A stretch of 64,000 bases of DNA from CAZUHB01 sp964620445 (lineage in GTDB: Bacteria > Planctomycetota > B15-G4 > CAYZWU01), in assembly GCA_964620445.1 (NCBI GenBank), contig CAZUHB010000006.1, positions 62,001 through 126,000 of the forward strand. The letters are read 5' to 3'. Below, piece after piece: positions 56,005-64,000 of the stretch. Each line of letters starts with the position of its first letter. Position 1 is the stretch's first letter. Made by a program: the position numbers and the translations under genes. The notes below the pieces were generated by a model. The model was not told the origin of the DNA. It made no database searches and saw only the letters and a list, made by a program, of their open reading frames with translations.

Positions 56005-56773
56005 TCGTTTAGTGGCTCTGATCACCGGAGCGAGCCGCGGCATCGGCCGCGGCATCGCGATCGAACTGGCGCGCAACGGCTTCGACGTGGCCGGAGGAGG
56101 GACCGCGCTGTCCGGTGCGCTCGACGAAACGGGCGAAGCCGTGGCCGGAGCGGGAGGCGCCTTCCTGCCCGTGGCGGGCGACATTTCCAGGCTCGACAGC
56201 CATCAGAGGCTGGTCGACTCCGTGCTCGACCGTTTCGGCCGCATCGATCTTCTCGTGAACAACGCCGGGGTCGCGCCCCCCGAGCGTCCGGACATCCTGG
56301 AGACCACGGCCGAGACGTACGATCACGTCTTCGGCGTGAACACGCGGGGGACCTTCTTTCTCACCCAGTGCGTGGCGCGCCGGATGATCGAGCAGATAGA
56401 GAAGGAGCCCGAGCCGAGGCCGGCGATCGTTTTCATCACCTCCGTCTCTGTCTACATGACCTCGCTGCCGCGCGCCGAGTACTGCATGTCCAAGGCTGCC
56501 ACGAGCCACGGCGCCGCGGTCTTCGCCCACCGGCTCGCCGAGCACGGGATCAACGTCTACGAGGTGCGGCCGGGCATCACGAAGACCGACATGACGGCGC
56601 CCGTGGCCGCCATGTACGACGCGCGGATCGAGGAGGGCCTGATCCCGCAGAACAGGTGGGGGCTGCCGGGCGACGTGGGCCGCGCGGTGGCCTCCCTGGC
56701 GCGGGGCGACTTCGCCTACTCCACCGGTATGGCCGTCGACGTGAGCGGCGGAATGAACCTGCAGCGCCTGTGA
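55997..56773 (+). CDS. Short-chain dehydrogenase/reductase
   Basis: 258-residue NAD(P)-dependent oxidoreductase. GTG start with AAGGAGGAGG at 55981-55990. Classical SDR motifs: TGASRGIG for the cofactor, NNAG, Ser in ITSVS and Y-C-M-S-K in EYCMSKAA. The substrate-binding tail PGITKTDMTAPVAAMYD is normal. It sits between a flavoprotein gene and the aldolase-kinase gene, so a sugar or sugar-acid dehydrogenase role is likely but not provable. Confidence 0.9.
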   Translation: MADRLVALITGASRGIGRGIAIELARNGFDVAGGGTALSGALDETGEAVAGAGGAFLPVAGDISRLDSHQRLVDSVLDRFGRIDLLVNNAGVAPPERPDILETTAETYDHVFGVNTRGTFFLTQCVARRMIEQIEKEPEPRPAIVFITSVSVYMTSLPRAEYCMSKAATSHGAAVFAHRLAEHGINVYEVRPGITKTDMTAPVAAMYDARIEEGLIPQNRWGLPGDVGRAVASLARGDFAYSTGMAVDVSGGMNLQRL

Positions 56774-56790
56774 CGGATTGGAGGCAAGAT

Positions 56791-58545
56791 TTGAACCGGT
56801 CGGAAAAGCTGTGGAAGAGGCTGAACGAAAAGAAGCTCATCGCCTTCTTCTCGCCGAAGAGCGCCGAGCTCTGCGTGACCGCTTTCGGTGCGCTCGATCC
56901 GCTCGGAGTGACTCTCGAGATAGGTCTCAGGACTCCCCACGCGATCGAGGGGATCCGCGCCGTGAAGGCCGCCCACCCCGGGGCGCTCCTTCTCGCCGGT
57001 ACGGTGATGACCGCGGCCCAGGCCGAGAGCGCCATCGACGCGGGCGCCGCCGGTGTGGTCTCGGCCGACTATATCCCCGCCGTGGTCGAGACCTGTGTGC
57101 GCCGAAAGGTCCTCTGCATTCCGGGCGGCATCTCCGACGCGGGCAAGCAGCTCGTGCAGAAGGCCGAGCTTCTCGGCGTCGACCTCGAGACGCTGCGCGA
57201 GAAGTATCCCTGCCAGTGGGTGTACAAGCTCTTTCCCGCCATGGCGGGCGCGCCCGCGTTTCTCGAGGGGGCGGCAGCGCTGAAGACCGTCTACAAGGGG
57301 CTCACCATCGTGTACACGGGCGGTGTGACGAGGGGGAACGTGACCGAGATCGTGAAACGCGATCGGGACGCGATCGTCTGCGCCTCGGCGCTCACGAAGA
57401 GGATCGACGAACCGGCCGGGATGCAGGCCGAGGCGCGGGCCTGGCTCGATCTGATTCACGGTTCAAAACACGAACCGGCTGAATGCCGGGCTCTCCCCCC
57501 GGGGAGGGGCTCTTCCTTGCCGGCAGCCGACGTGGTCACCTTCGGCGAGATCATGATGCGCCTTTCGCCCGCCCAGGGGCAACGGTTCGGGCAGACGAAC
57601 CTTCTCGACGCGACCTTCGGCGGCGCCGAGGCGAACGTGGCCGCCGCACTGGCCCATCTCGGGTGGACGGCCCGTTTCGTGACCGCCCTTCCCGAGCACG
57701 ATCTGGGGCAGGCCGCCGTCAACGCCTTGCGCGCGCTCGGCGTGGACACGAGCTGCGTCGTGCGGGAGGGCGATCGGGTGGGCGTCTACTTTTTGGAGCA
57801 GGGCGCGTCGCAGCGACCGTCGCGGGTGATCTACGACAGGGCCGGATCGGCGGTGAGCAGGCTCGCGCCGGGCCGGATCGACTGGGAGAGGGTCTTCGCG
57901 GGGGCGCGCTGGTTCCACTGGTCGGGTATCACGCCCGCGCTGAGCGATTCGGCCGCGGCCGTCACCGACGAGGCCGTACGCGCGGCGAGCGCGGCGGGGT
58001 GCACGGTCAGCGTCGACCTCAACTACCGCTCCAAGCTCTGGTCGAAGGCGAAGGCCCGCAGCGTGATGACACCGCTCATGGAATTCGTGGACGTGGCGAT
58101 CGGCAACGAGCAGGACGGGGCCGACGTGTTCGGCATCGAGGCGGGCGCGTCCGACGCCGGAGCGGGCAAGCTCGACATGAGCGGCTACGAGCACGCCGCG
58201 CGCACGCTGCAAGAGCGGTTCCGCTTGAAGATGGCGGCGATCACGCTGCGCGAAAGCGTCAGCGCGTCGGACAACAACTGGTCGGCGTGCGTCTTCGACG
58301 GGAAGGAGTTCACGGTCAGCCGGAAATACGCGATCCACGTGGTCGACCGCGTGGGCGGGGGGGACGCGTTTTCGGCCGGGCTCATTCATGGCGTTCTTTC
58401 GGGGATGGATGTGGCCGGCGCGCTCGAGTTCGCCGCGGCCGCCTCCTGTTTGAAGCAGACCATCGCGGGAGATTTCAACCGCGTCACAAGGAGCGAGGTC
58501 GAGGCGCTTGCCAGGGGAGACGGCACGGGCAGGATCAAACGTTGA
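56791..58545 (+). CDS. Fusion of 2-keto-3-deoxy-6-phosphogluconate aldolase and 2-keto-3-deoxygluconate kinase
   Basis: 584 residues, TTG start with GGAGG (56780-56784); a GTG at 56770 is also in frame. The N-terminal ~225 residues are a KDPG aldolase: Glu in TLEIGLRTPHA, GTVMTAAQAESAIDAGA and the Schiff-base Lys in WVYKLFPAM. A short linker (around GSKHEPAECRALPPGRG) leads without any stop into a PfkB-family kinase (about 240-584): GGAEANVAAALAHLG, LNYRSKLWS and the catalytic base in VGGGDAFSAG. Order of reaction would be kinase (KDG to KDPG) then aldolase (KDPG to pyruvate plus glyceraldehyde 3-phosphate), so the intermediate could be passed between domains. The genes are usually separate. 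It overlaps the next gene by 4 bases. Confidence 0.9.
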   Translation: MNRSEKLWKRLNEKKLIAFFSPKSAELCVTAFGALDPLGVTLEIGLRTPHAIEGIRAVKAAHPGALLLAGTVMTAAQAESAIDAGAAGVVSADYIPAVVETCVRRKVLCIPGGISDAGKQLVQKAELLGVDLETLREKYPCQWVYKLFPAMAGAPAFLEGAAALKTVYKGLTIVYTGGVTRGNVTEIVKRDRDAIVCASALTKRIDEPAGMQAEARAWLDLIHGSKHEPAECRALPPGRGSSLPAADVVTFGEIMMRLSPAQGQRFGQTNLLDATFGGAEANVAAALAHLGWTARFVTALPEHDLGQAAVNALRALGVDTSCVVREGDRVGVYFLEQGASQRPSRVIYDRAGSAVSRLAPGRIDWERVFAGARWFHWSGITPALSDSAAAVTDEAVRAASAAGCTVSVDLNYRSKLWSKAKARSVMTPLMEFVDVAIGNEQDGADVFGIEAGASDAGAGKLDMSGYEHAARTLQERFRLKMAAITLRESVSASDNNWSACVFDGKEFTVSRKYAIHVVDRVGGGDAFSAGLIHGVLSGMDVAGALEFAAAASCLKQTIAGDFNRVTRSEVEALARGDGTGRIKR

Positions 58546-59549
58546 ACAACGGAGAGACGACACCGCGAGACCTGGTTCGCCAGACCCTCGAGTTCGACGC
58601 GCCGGCGCGCGTGCCGCGCCAGCTTCTGCTCCTTCCCTGGGCCCGGGATCGCTATCCCGACGAGGCCGCCGCGCTGCAGGAAGACTTTCCCGACGACATC
58701 GTGAAATGCGAGTGCTTCCTCGAGACCCCTCTCGCCGTGGAGGGGGATCGCTACCGGGCGGGACGCCACGTGGACGAGTGGGGATGCCTGTTCGAGAACA
58801 TTCACTCCGGCGCCATCGGCCAGGTCAAGAAACCGCTCGTTGCCGGCTGGGGCGACCTGGACAGGGTGCGCATTCCCGAGGAGCGGCTCACCGTCGATCG
58901 GGGAAAGGTCGATGCCTTCTGCCGCGCCACCGACCGGTTCGTGATCGCCGGTTGTTGTCCGCGGCCTTTCGAGCAGCTCCAGTTCATCCGCGGGACGGAG
59001 AATCTTCTCATCGATCTCATCGACCGGCCGGTGGAGCTCGAACTCCTGATCGGCAGGATGCACGACCTCTACATGCGCGAGCTCGAGCTCTGGGCCGATA
59101 CCGGTGTGGACGCGGTCATGTTCATGGACGACTGGGGCACGCAGCGATCGATGCTCGTCAATCCCGATCTCTGCCGGGAGATCTTCATGCCCCTCTACGC
59201 CGACTACGTCGACCTCGCCCACGGCAAGGGGAAATACATCTTCATGCATTCCGACGGCTACATCGCCGACATCGTGCCCGACCTGATCGACACCGGGCTC
59301 GACGCGATCAACAGCCAGGTCTGGTGCATGGGCGTGCGCGAGCTGGGCGCGCGATTCGGCGGCAGGATCACCTTCTGGGGCGAACCGGACAGGCAGCGCC
59401 TCCTCCCCTCGGGAACGCCCGGCGAAGTACGCGCCGCCGCGCTGGAGATGAAGCGGGCCTTCGATCGCGCCGGCGGCGTGATCGCCCTGTGCGAGTTCGG
59501 CCTGGCGGCAAAACCTGAAAACATCCGTGCGTTTTTCGAGGCCTGGTAG
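58542..59549 (+). CDS. Uroporphyrinogen decarboxylase-fold protein 3
   Basis: 335 residues from a TTG at 58542 that overlaps the kinase stop. It has the URO-D barrel with PRDLVRQTLEFDAPARVPRQLLLLP at the N-terminus and FMDDWGTQRSMLVNPDLCREIFMPLY in the centre. The usual HxCG becomes H236-S-D238-G, so the metal-binding Cys is lost and any metal site must differ from URO-D 1 and 2. The C-terminus (LAAKPENIRAFFEAW) matches related proteins of unknown role. The symporter follows by 2 bases. Confidence 0.75.
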   Translation: MNNGETTPRDLVRQTLEFDAPARVPRQLLLLPWARDRYPDEAAALQEDFPDDIVKCECFLETPLAVEGDRYRAGRHVDEWGCLFENIHSGAIGQVKKPLVAGWGDLDRVRIPEERLTVDRGKVDAFCRATDRFVIAGCCPRPFEQLQFIRGTENLLIDLIDRPVELELLIGRMHDLYMRELELWADTGVDAVMFMDDWGTQRSMLVNPDLCREIFMPLYADYVDLAHGKGKYIFMHSDGYIADIVPDLIDTGLDAINSQVWCMGVRELGARFGGRITFWGEPDRQRLLPSGTPGEVRAAALEMKRAFDRAGGVIALCEFGLAAKPENIRAFFEAW

Positions 59550-59551
59550 AC

Positions 59552-61654
59552 ATGTTCGGACTGCACATCGTTGACTGGATGATCATCGTAACCTACGTGG
59601 TGGTCATCCTCTACCTCGGCAGGCGCGTGGGGCGCGCCATGAAGAGCACGGACGATTTTTTTCTGGCGGGGCGCAAGCTGGGGAAGGTCTACCAGTTCTT
59701 CCTGAACTTCGGGCAGGCGACCGACGCGCAGCAGGCCGTGGTCGTGTCGCGCGAGATCTATCGCCAGGGGCTGGGCGGCATGTGGCTCCAGTTCCTCGTG
59801 CTCTTTCTCACGCCCTTCTACTGGTTCTCCACGCTGCTTTTCCGGCGGTCGCGGCTGATGACGATCGGCGACTACTTTGCCGAGCGATTCAGGAGTCCCT
59901 TTCTTGGCGGGGCGTATGCCTTCTTCGGGCTCTTCATGGCCTTCATCGGGACGGGCACGAGTTACATGGCGGCCGAGAAGACGATGGAGGCGCTGACAAA
60001 GAAGCCTTTCGAACAGTGCACCGCCGAGGAGCGCGCGTCGATCGAGGGATTCCGCGAATACAAGGAGCTCAAGGCGCGCGTCGACGAGGGGCTCGGTTCC
60101 GACGACCAGGCGCGCTACGAGGAGCTCTCGGAACGGCTCAAGCGGAAGGAGCTGCACGCTTACATCTCCTACACGGACGAGACCCTCTTCTTCATCGTCT
60201 ACGCGCTGATCGTGGCGATCTACACCGCCATGGGCGGATTCACGGCCGTGGCTCTCACCGACGCGATCCAGGGGGTGCTCATCATCACCTTCTCCCTGAT
60301 CCTGATCCCGATCGGTCTCGGGAGGATCGGCGGATTCGAGGGGCTTCACGCGAGCGTGCCCGATTACATGTTCGAGCTCTTCGGTTCGGCGTCGACGAGC
60401 GAGTACACGTGGTACTCGATCCTCGCCATGATCACGGCCAACCTCGTCTCCATCGTGGCCGCAACGCACATGATGGCCACGGCCGGTTCGGCCAGGGATG
60501 AGATGACCGCCCGCGTGGGCATGCTGGGGGGGATGTTCTTCAAGCGTTTCATCATGCTCTTCTGGGCCCTGGCGGGGCTCCTCGCCCTCGGTCTCTTCGC
60601 GGGCGGGCTCGACGATCCCGACCACATCTGGGGGCATATGACGCGCGAGCTCCTCTGCCCCGGCGCCATTGGCCTCATGCTCGCCGGTGTGCTCGCCGCC
60701 AACATGTCGTCCCTCGACGCGCAGTCGGTGTGCTCATCGGCGCTCTTCATCCGCAACCTCTACCAGCCCTGGAAACCGAACCGCTCCGAGCGGCACTACA
60801 TCAACGTGGGCCGCGGCGTGATCGTGATCACCCTGCTCGCCGGGATCGGCATGGCGTACAAGGCGGAGGATCTGGCCGAGCTTTTCAAGTATTTCATCTC
60901 CCTGCCGGCCGTGTTCGGTGCCGCGGTCTGGCTCGGCTTCATCTGGCGCCGCTTGACGCGCTGGGCGGTCATCGTCCAGGTGATCGTCTGCTTCACGATC
61001 TACGCGGTGATTCCCAACGTCTTTCCCTCTCTCGACGGTGTGAGCCGCAACAGGTCCTTTCTCGCCGAGACGGAGGCGCGGGAGGTGACGATCACGACCG
61101 GAGCGCTCACGGAGGATGTGGAGGCGGGCCGCGCCGAGCGGGTCGGGCAGAACATCGAGAAGCGCCATCTGATCGAGGGGACGGGCGTTTTCTTCGACAA
61201 GGTGGTACGCGTCGATCCGGCCGATCCGCGATCGGCCAAGGTCGGCCAGGGACGGTTTCATGCCGAGATCTGGGTTCTGAGCTGGCTGGGAATCGACTTC
61301 ACGCGGTGCACCAAGGCGCAGCTCGTGGCCACGCGTTTCTTTTTCGATGCGCTCTTTCCCTTCGTGCTGCTCTTCCTGCTCAGCCTGGTGACGCGGCCGG
61401 TGGGCCGAAAAACGCTCGACGCCTTTTTCGGCAAGATGCACACGCCCGTGCAGGCGACGCCCGAGGAGGAGGAGGCTGCGCTCGTTCACGCGGCCCGCCA
61501 CCCCGAGATCTTCGAAGAAAAGAAACTCTTCCCCGGCACGAACTGGGAGATCCTCAAGCCGGGGTGGAAGGACGCGATCGGATTCGGCGGGAGCTGGGTG
61601 ATCGTGGGTGTGGTCATCGTGCTTCTCTGGGCCATCGCCAACATCGGCGGGTGA
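59552..61654 (+). CDS. Sodium:solute symporter 2 (SSS family)
   Basis: Inner-membrane sodium-coupled importer of 700 residues. It has the SSS hallmark regions STDDFFLAGRKLGKVYQFF, VAIYTAMGGFTAVALTDAIQG and ANMSSLDAQSVCSSALFIRNLY. It is longer than symporter 1 because of a hydrophilic insertion after helix 4 (about residues 145-205, EALTKKPFEQCTAEERASIE onwards) and a large loop before the last helices (about 495-570). It is immediately downstream of URO-D 3, repeating the URO-D/SSS pairing seen at 42342-45420. Confidence 0.88.
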   Translation: MFGLHIVDWMIIVTYVVVILYLGRRVGRAMKSTDDFFLAGRKLGKVYQFFLNFGQATDAQQAVVVSREIYRQGLGGMWLQFLVLFLTPFYWFSTLLFRRSRLMTIGDYFAERFRSPFLGGAYAFFGLFMAFIGTGTSYMAAEKTMEALTKKPFEQCTAEERASIEGFREYKELKARVDEGLGSDDQARYEELSERLKRKELHAYISYTDETLFFIVYALIVAIYTAMGGFTAVALTDAIQGVLIITFSLILIPIGLGRIGGFEGLHASVPDYMFELFGSASTSEYTWYSILAMITANLVSIVAATHMMATAGSARDEMTARVGMLGGMFFKRFIMLFWALAGLLALGLFAGGLDDPDHIWGHMTRELLCPGAIGLMLAGVLAANMSSLDAQSVCSSALFIRNLYQPWKPNRSERHYINVGRGVIVITLLAGIGMAYKAEDLAELFKYFISLPAVFGAAVWLGFIWRRLTRWAVIVQVIVCFTIYAVIPNVFPSLDGVSRNRSFLAETEAREVTITTGALTEDVEAGRAERVGQNIEKRHLIEGTGVFFDKVVRVDPADPRSAKVGQGRFHAEIWVLSWLGIDFTRCTKAQLVATRFFFDALFPFVLLFLLSLVTRPVGRKTLDAFFGKMHTPVQATPEEEEAALVHAARHPEIFEEKKLFPGTNWEILKPGWKDAIGFGGSWVIVGVVIVLLWAIANIGG

Positions 61655-61776
61655 GCCGGCCGGCCGTCGGAATGATTCTGCAAGTATGTACATTAATAGA
61701 TTTTTCCGGCTCCGTTCCGGGCGGTCGATGATATCTTGGAGGATGACGCGAATCCCTTTTCAGCAGGAGGCACACA

Positions 61777-63108
61777 ATGAAAAGCTCGTTGATTCTGGTC
61801 GCTGTCCTTCTCATCCCAGCGATCGGTCCGGCAGAGGATATCTACGTGCCCGACGACTGGCCCGCGATTCAAACCGCCATCGACAACGCGGCTGGCGGCG
61901 ACACGGTCATCGTCAGGCCCGGGACGTACGTGGAGAACATCGATTTCAAAGGCAAGTGGATCACCCTTCGAAGCGAGTTCGGACCGAAGGTGACCATCAT
62001 CGACGGAAACCAAGCCGGAAGCGTGGTCACCTTCCAGAGCGGCGAGGACTACGACACCGTTCTGGATGGATTCACGATCACCAACGGCGACGCGGGCAGC
62101 GGCGGCGGAATCCTCTGCAGATACGTCTACCCGACAATCCAAAACAACATCATCACCGGGAACAACGGCTACTACGGCGGTGGACTCTACGGCTTCGCGA
62201 GCGATGCGGACATCATCGGCAACACGTTCCACGCGAACACGGCCGTTGCCGGCGGCGGGCTCTGCATCCACGGGTCGTCCCCATGGCTGTGGAACAACGT
62301 CATCGTCGGGAACAGCTCCGCCTGGAGCGGGGGGATCGAGTTCTACGGGTCCTACGCGGTCGTCAGGAGTTGCACCATTTGTCAGAACAGCGCGAGCAAT
62401 GACGGTGGCGGACTCTACTGCTGGGGTGGGTCCGACGTCTACGTGACGAACACGATTTTCTGGGCCAACAGCGCCACCGACGGGAAGGAGATCTGGATCG
62501 GAAAAACCGCATCGCCCTCCACTCTCGACATCTCCTACACCGATGTGGAAGGCGGGCAGGCGTCGGTCTACGTCGATCCGGGCTGCACCCTCAACTGGGG
62601 GGCGGCCATGATCGATGCCGATCCGCTCTTCGTCGATCCGGCTGAGAACGATTTCCATCTCACACTGCCCTCTCCGTGCCGGGACGCGGGGGACAGCAAC
62701 GTGGGCATGCCGCCGACCGATTTCGAGGGCGATCCGCGCATCGCGCTCGGTACGGTCGATGTGGGCGCCGATGAATTCTACTATCACCTCTACTACACGG
62801 GCGACGCCGTTCCGGGCGGCACTATCGACGTCAAGATCATCGGCCATCCCCAGACGCTGGTCACTCTCGCCTGGGGGCAGGAAGTGCTCGATCCGCCCTT
62901 TCCGTCGCAGTACGGCGATCTCTACATCTACCCCTTCATCTGGAAGGGCAGCGTGGGGAACATTTCCAACCACGGGGTGCTCTCGATTCCGTTCACCGTG
63001 CCGTCGGGCTGGACCTCCGGGTTTCAGGCTCCCCTGCAGGCACTGGTCGGCGCTCCGGGCTGGATCTATTCGCGTTTGACCAATCTGTTGATGCTGACGA
63101 TCAACTGA
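61777..63108 (+). CDS. Secreted right-handed parallel beta-helix protein 2
   Basis: 443 residues, ATG start behind CAGGAGG. A signal peptide (LILVAVLLIPAIGPAED) is followed by IYVPDDWPAIQTAIDNA, then beta-helix turns with repeated N-N-x-I (TIQNNIITGNNGYYGGGL). The last ~115 residues from ADEFYYHLYYTGD are homologous to the end of the other beta-helix protein at 37083. The two proteins are similar overall but the second is shorter by several turns. Probably surface-exposed; enzymatic activity cannot be judged. The 122-base gap before it contains no clear terminator. Confidence 0.8.
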   Translation: MKSSLILVAVLLIPAIGPAEDIYVPDDWPAIQTAIDNAAGGDTVIVRPGTYVENIDFKGKWITLRSEFGPKVTIIDGNQAGSVVTFQSGEDYDTVLDGFTITNGDAGSGGGILCRYVYPTIQNNIITGNNGYYGGGLYGFASDADIIGNTFHANTAVAGGGLCIHGSSPWLWNNVIVGNSSAWSGGIEFYGSYAVVRSCTICQNSASNDGGGLYCWGGSDVYVTNTIFWANSATDGKEIWIGKTASPSTLDISYTDVEGGQASVYVDPGCTLNWGAAMIDADPLFVDPAENDFHLTLPSPCRDAGDSNVGMPPTDFEGDPRIALGTVDVGADEFYYHLYYTGDAVPGGTIDVKIIGHPQTLVTLAWGQEVLDPPFPSQYGDLYIYPFIWKGSVGNISNHGVLSIPFTVPSGWTSGFQAPLQALVGAPGWIYSRLTNLLMLTIN

Positions 63109-63380
63109 CCGGCCCTGCTCGAATTATCGTCTCGACTCCCACGCGGCCACGGCCTCGCCGGGCAGAGGCGTCCGATCCGCATGATTCGAAAATACCCTCA
63201 CGTGGGGACCGCCAAATCTCGATAAGTAACACAAAGTGTCCCGATTCGACGCGAGACCGCTTCTGTATGCCATTTGAGGGAGGAAGAGGGTATGTGGCGC
63301 AGTCTCGATCAACCAGGTCCATTGTGAAGCACGCGTAAATGACGCCGATCTCAACCGTGCACGGAACGGAGACTGGAAAA

Positions 63381-64000
63381 ATGGCCGATGTCCTGGTCGC
63401 TGTCAACATCGACGTGACCTCGATCGGCCAGATCCCCCGCCTCTTGAAGAAGGCGGGGTGCAGGGTTTCGCTGATCGCGCGCAAAGGGCTGGCCGTTCAG
63501 CGATCGCGCTATGTGGACCGGCACATTCAGTGGCCCCGCGGTGCCGGTTCGCTCGTCGAGGCGCTGCGCATCCATCTCGACCAGGTCGAGCAACCGTATC
63601 GGTGGGTCGTCATCGGCGACGAATCCCTGCTCTGGGAGCTCGTGGACGAAGGGGACAAAAGTTGGATGGAAGGGTGGTTTCCCTTCTCCCTCGACAGCGC
63701 CGAGTCGGCCAACTCCTACTCGAATCTGGCTTTGATGAAAGACGCCGCCCGGACCGGATACACCGTCCCTCCCTTCTGCATCTCGAACGACATCGACGAA
63801 GCCCGCTCCGGGGCGATCGATGTCGGGTATCCGGTTGTGCTTAAAGCGGATCGGGGCGCTTCGTCATCGGGTGTCCGGTCGGCCCAAAACGAGGACGATC
63901 TGGCAAGGGGTTGGCAGGAGATGTTCGACGGCCAGCCGCTCATGGTGCAGAAGATGGTCGAGGGCGACGTGGGAGAAACGTCGATTTTGCTCGATCATGG
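63381..64000 (+). CDS. ATP-grasp family protein, 3' partial
   Basis: The frame is open from the ATG at 63381 (GGAG nine bases upstream; an ATG at 63339 is in frame after a TAA) to the window end, 206 residues so far. The N-terminal ~100 residues are a pre-ATP-grasp Rossmann-like region (MADVLVAVNIDVTSIGQIPRLL-type start). The ATP-grasp nucleotide-binding part follows, with GYPVVLKADRGASSSGV as the phosphate-binding loop and QKMVEGDVGE. Proteins of this type join a carboxylate to an amine or thiol; the particular substrate cannot be determined from this fragment. The 272 bases before it hold no other gene. Confidence 0.7.
   Translation, partial: MADVLVAVNIDVTSIGQIPRLLKKAGCRVSLIARKGLAVQRSRYVDRHIQWPRGAGSLVEALRIHLDQVEQPYRWVVIGDESLLWELVDEGDKSWMEGWFPFSLDSAESANSYSNLALMKDAARTGYTVPPFCISNDIDEARSGAIDVGYPVVLKADRGASSSGVRSAQNEDDLARGWQEMFDGQPLMVQKMVEGDVGETSILLDH

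Noticed and set aside
56791..58545. Separate aldolase and kinase genes
   Set aside because: There is no stop codon between the two domains, and I see no convincing ribosome site before the kinase part.
63124..63354. Minus-strand open frames in the gap before the ATP-grasp gene
   Set aside because: They overlap each other, have no recognisable content and no ribosome site.

Overview
The window is about 64 kb of GC-rich bacterial chromosome with AT-rich gaps upstream of several secreted-protein genes. I see no tRNA, rRNA, CRISPR array, insertion sequence or phage gene. An Alternative Complex III operon, an A2-type caa3 oxidase, Tat signals and lipoprotein signals, gingipain-like C25 peptidases, a GH95-type glycosidase, URO-D-fold paralogues and SSS symporters together suggest an aerobic, heterotrophic, Gram-negative-type bacterium. 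An uncultivated lineage of the FCB or PVC groups or a related candidate phylum is plausible. That placement is an inference from gene content and was not tested by phylogeny.

Region 1 (1-12319, + strand) is a translationally coupled respiratory operon: actB (5' end outside the window), actC, actD, actE, actF, a SCO copper chaperone, cytochrome oxidase subunits I, III, IV and II (subunit II carries a cytochrome c domain), and protoheme farnesyltransferase. Together these move electrons from quinol to a caa3 oxidase and mature it. A convergent PocR-PAS hybrid histidine kinase follows (12348-14573).

Region 2 (15006-31739) holds a secreted C25 peptidase with its own promoter and terminator. Next is a small NRPS locus: a two-module C-A-T-C-A-T-TE synthetase, an ABC exporter, and a divergent phosphopantetheinyl transferase. 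The synthetase reading frame is broken by one in-frame amber codon at 25486-25488, exactly where the conserved Gln of a condensation-domain motif should be. A Tat-signal TrmO-like protein, a lipoprotein MsrB-MsrA fusion, a HEAT-repeat secreted protein and a Tat-signal aldo/keto reductase follow.

Region 3 (31763-38603, - strand) encodes a 1648-residue C25 peptidase with ten IPT/TIG domains and a secreted right-handed beta-helix protein.

Region 4 (38896-63108, + strand) is a carbohydrate-utilisation island. It contains a beta-propeller/GH95 fusion glycosidase, three URO-D-fold proteins, two sodium:solute symporters, a hexahaem cytochrome, a secreted alpha/alpha-toroid protein, a TIM-barrel sugar isomerase, an FeS old-yellow-enzyme-like reductase, a fumarate-reductase-like flavoprotein, an SDR, a fused KDPG aldolase-KDG kinase and another beta-helix protein. 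A partial ATP-grasp gene ends the window.

Two families of uncharacterised C-terminal domains recur on otherwise unrelated secreted proteins: one on both C25 peptidases and the hexahaem cytochrome, the other on both beta-helix proteins. These domains, the island built around URO-D proteins, and the amber-interrupted NRPS are the most interesting parts of the window.
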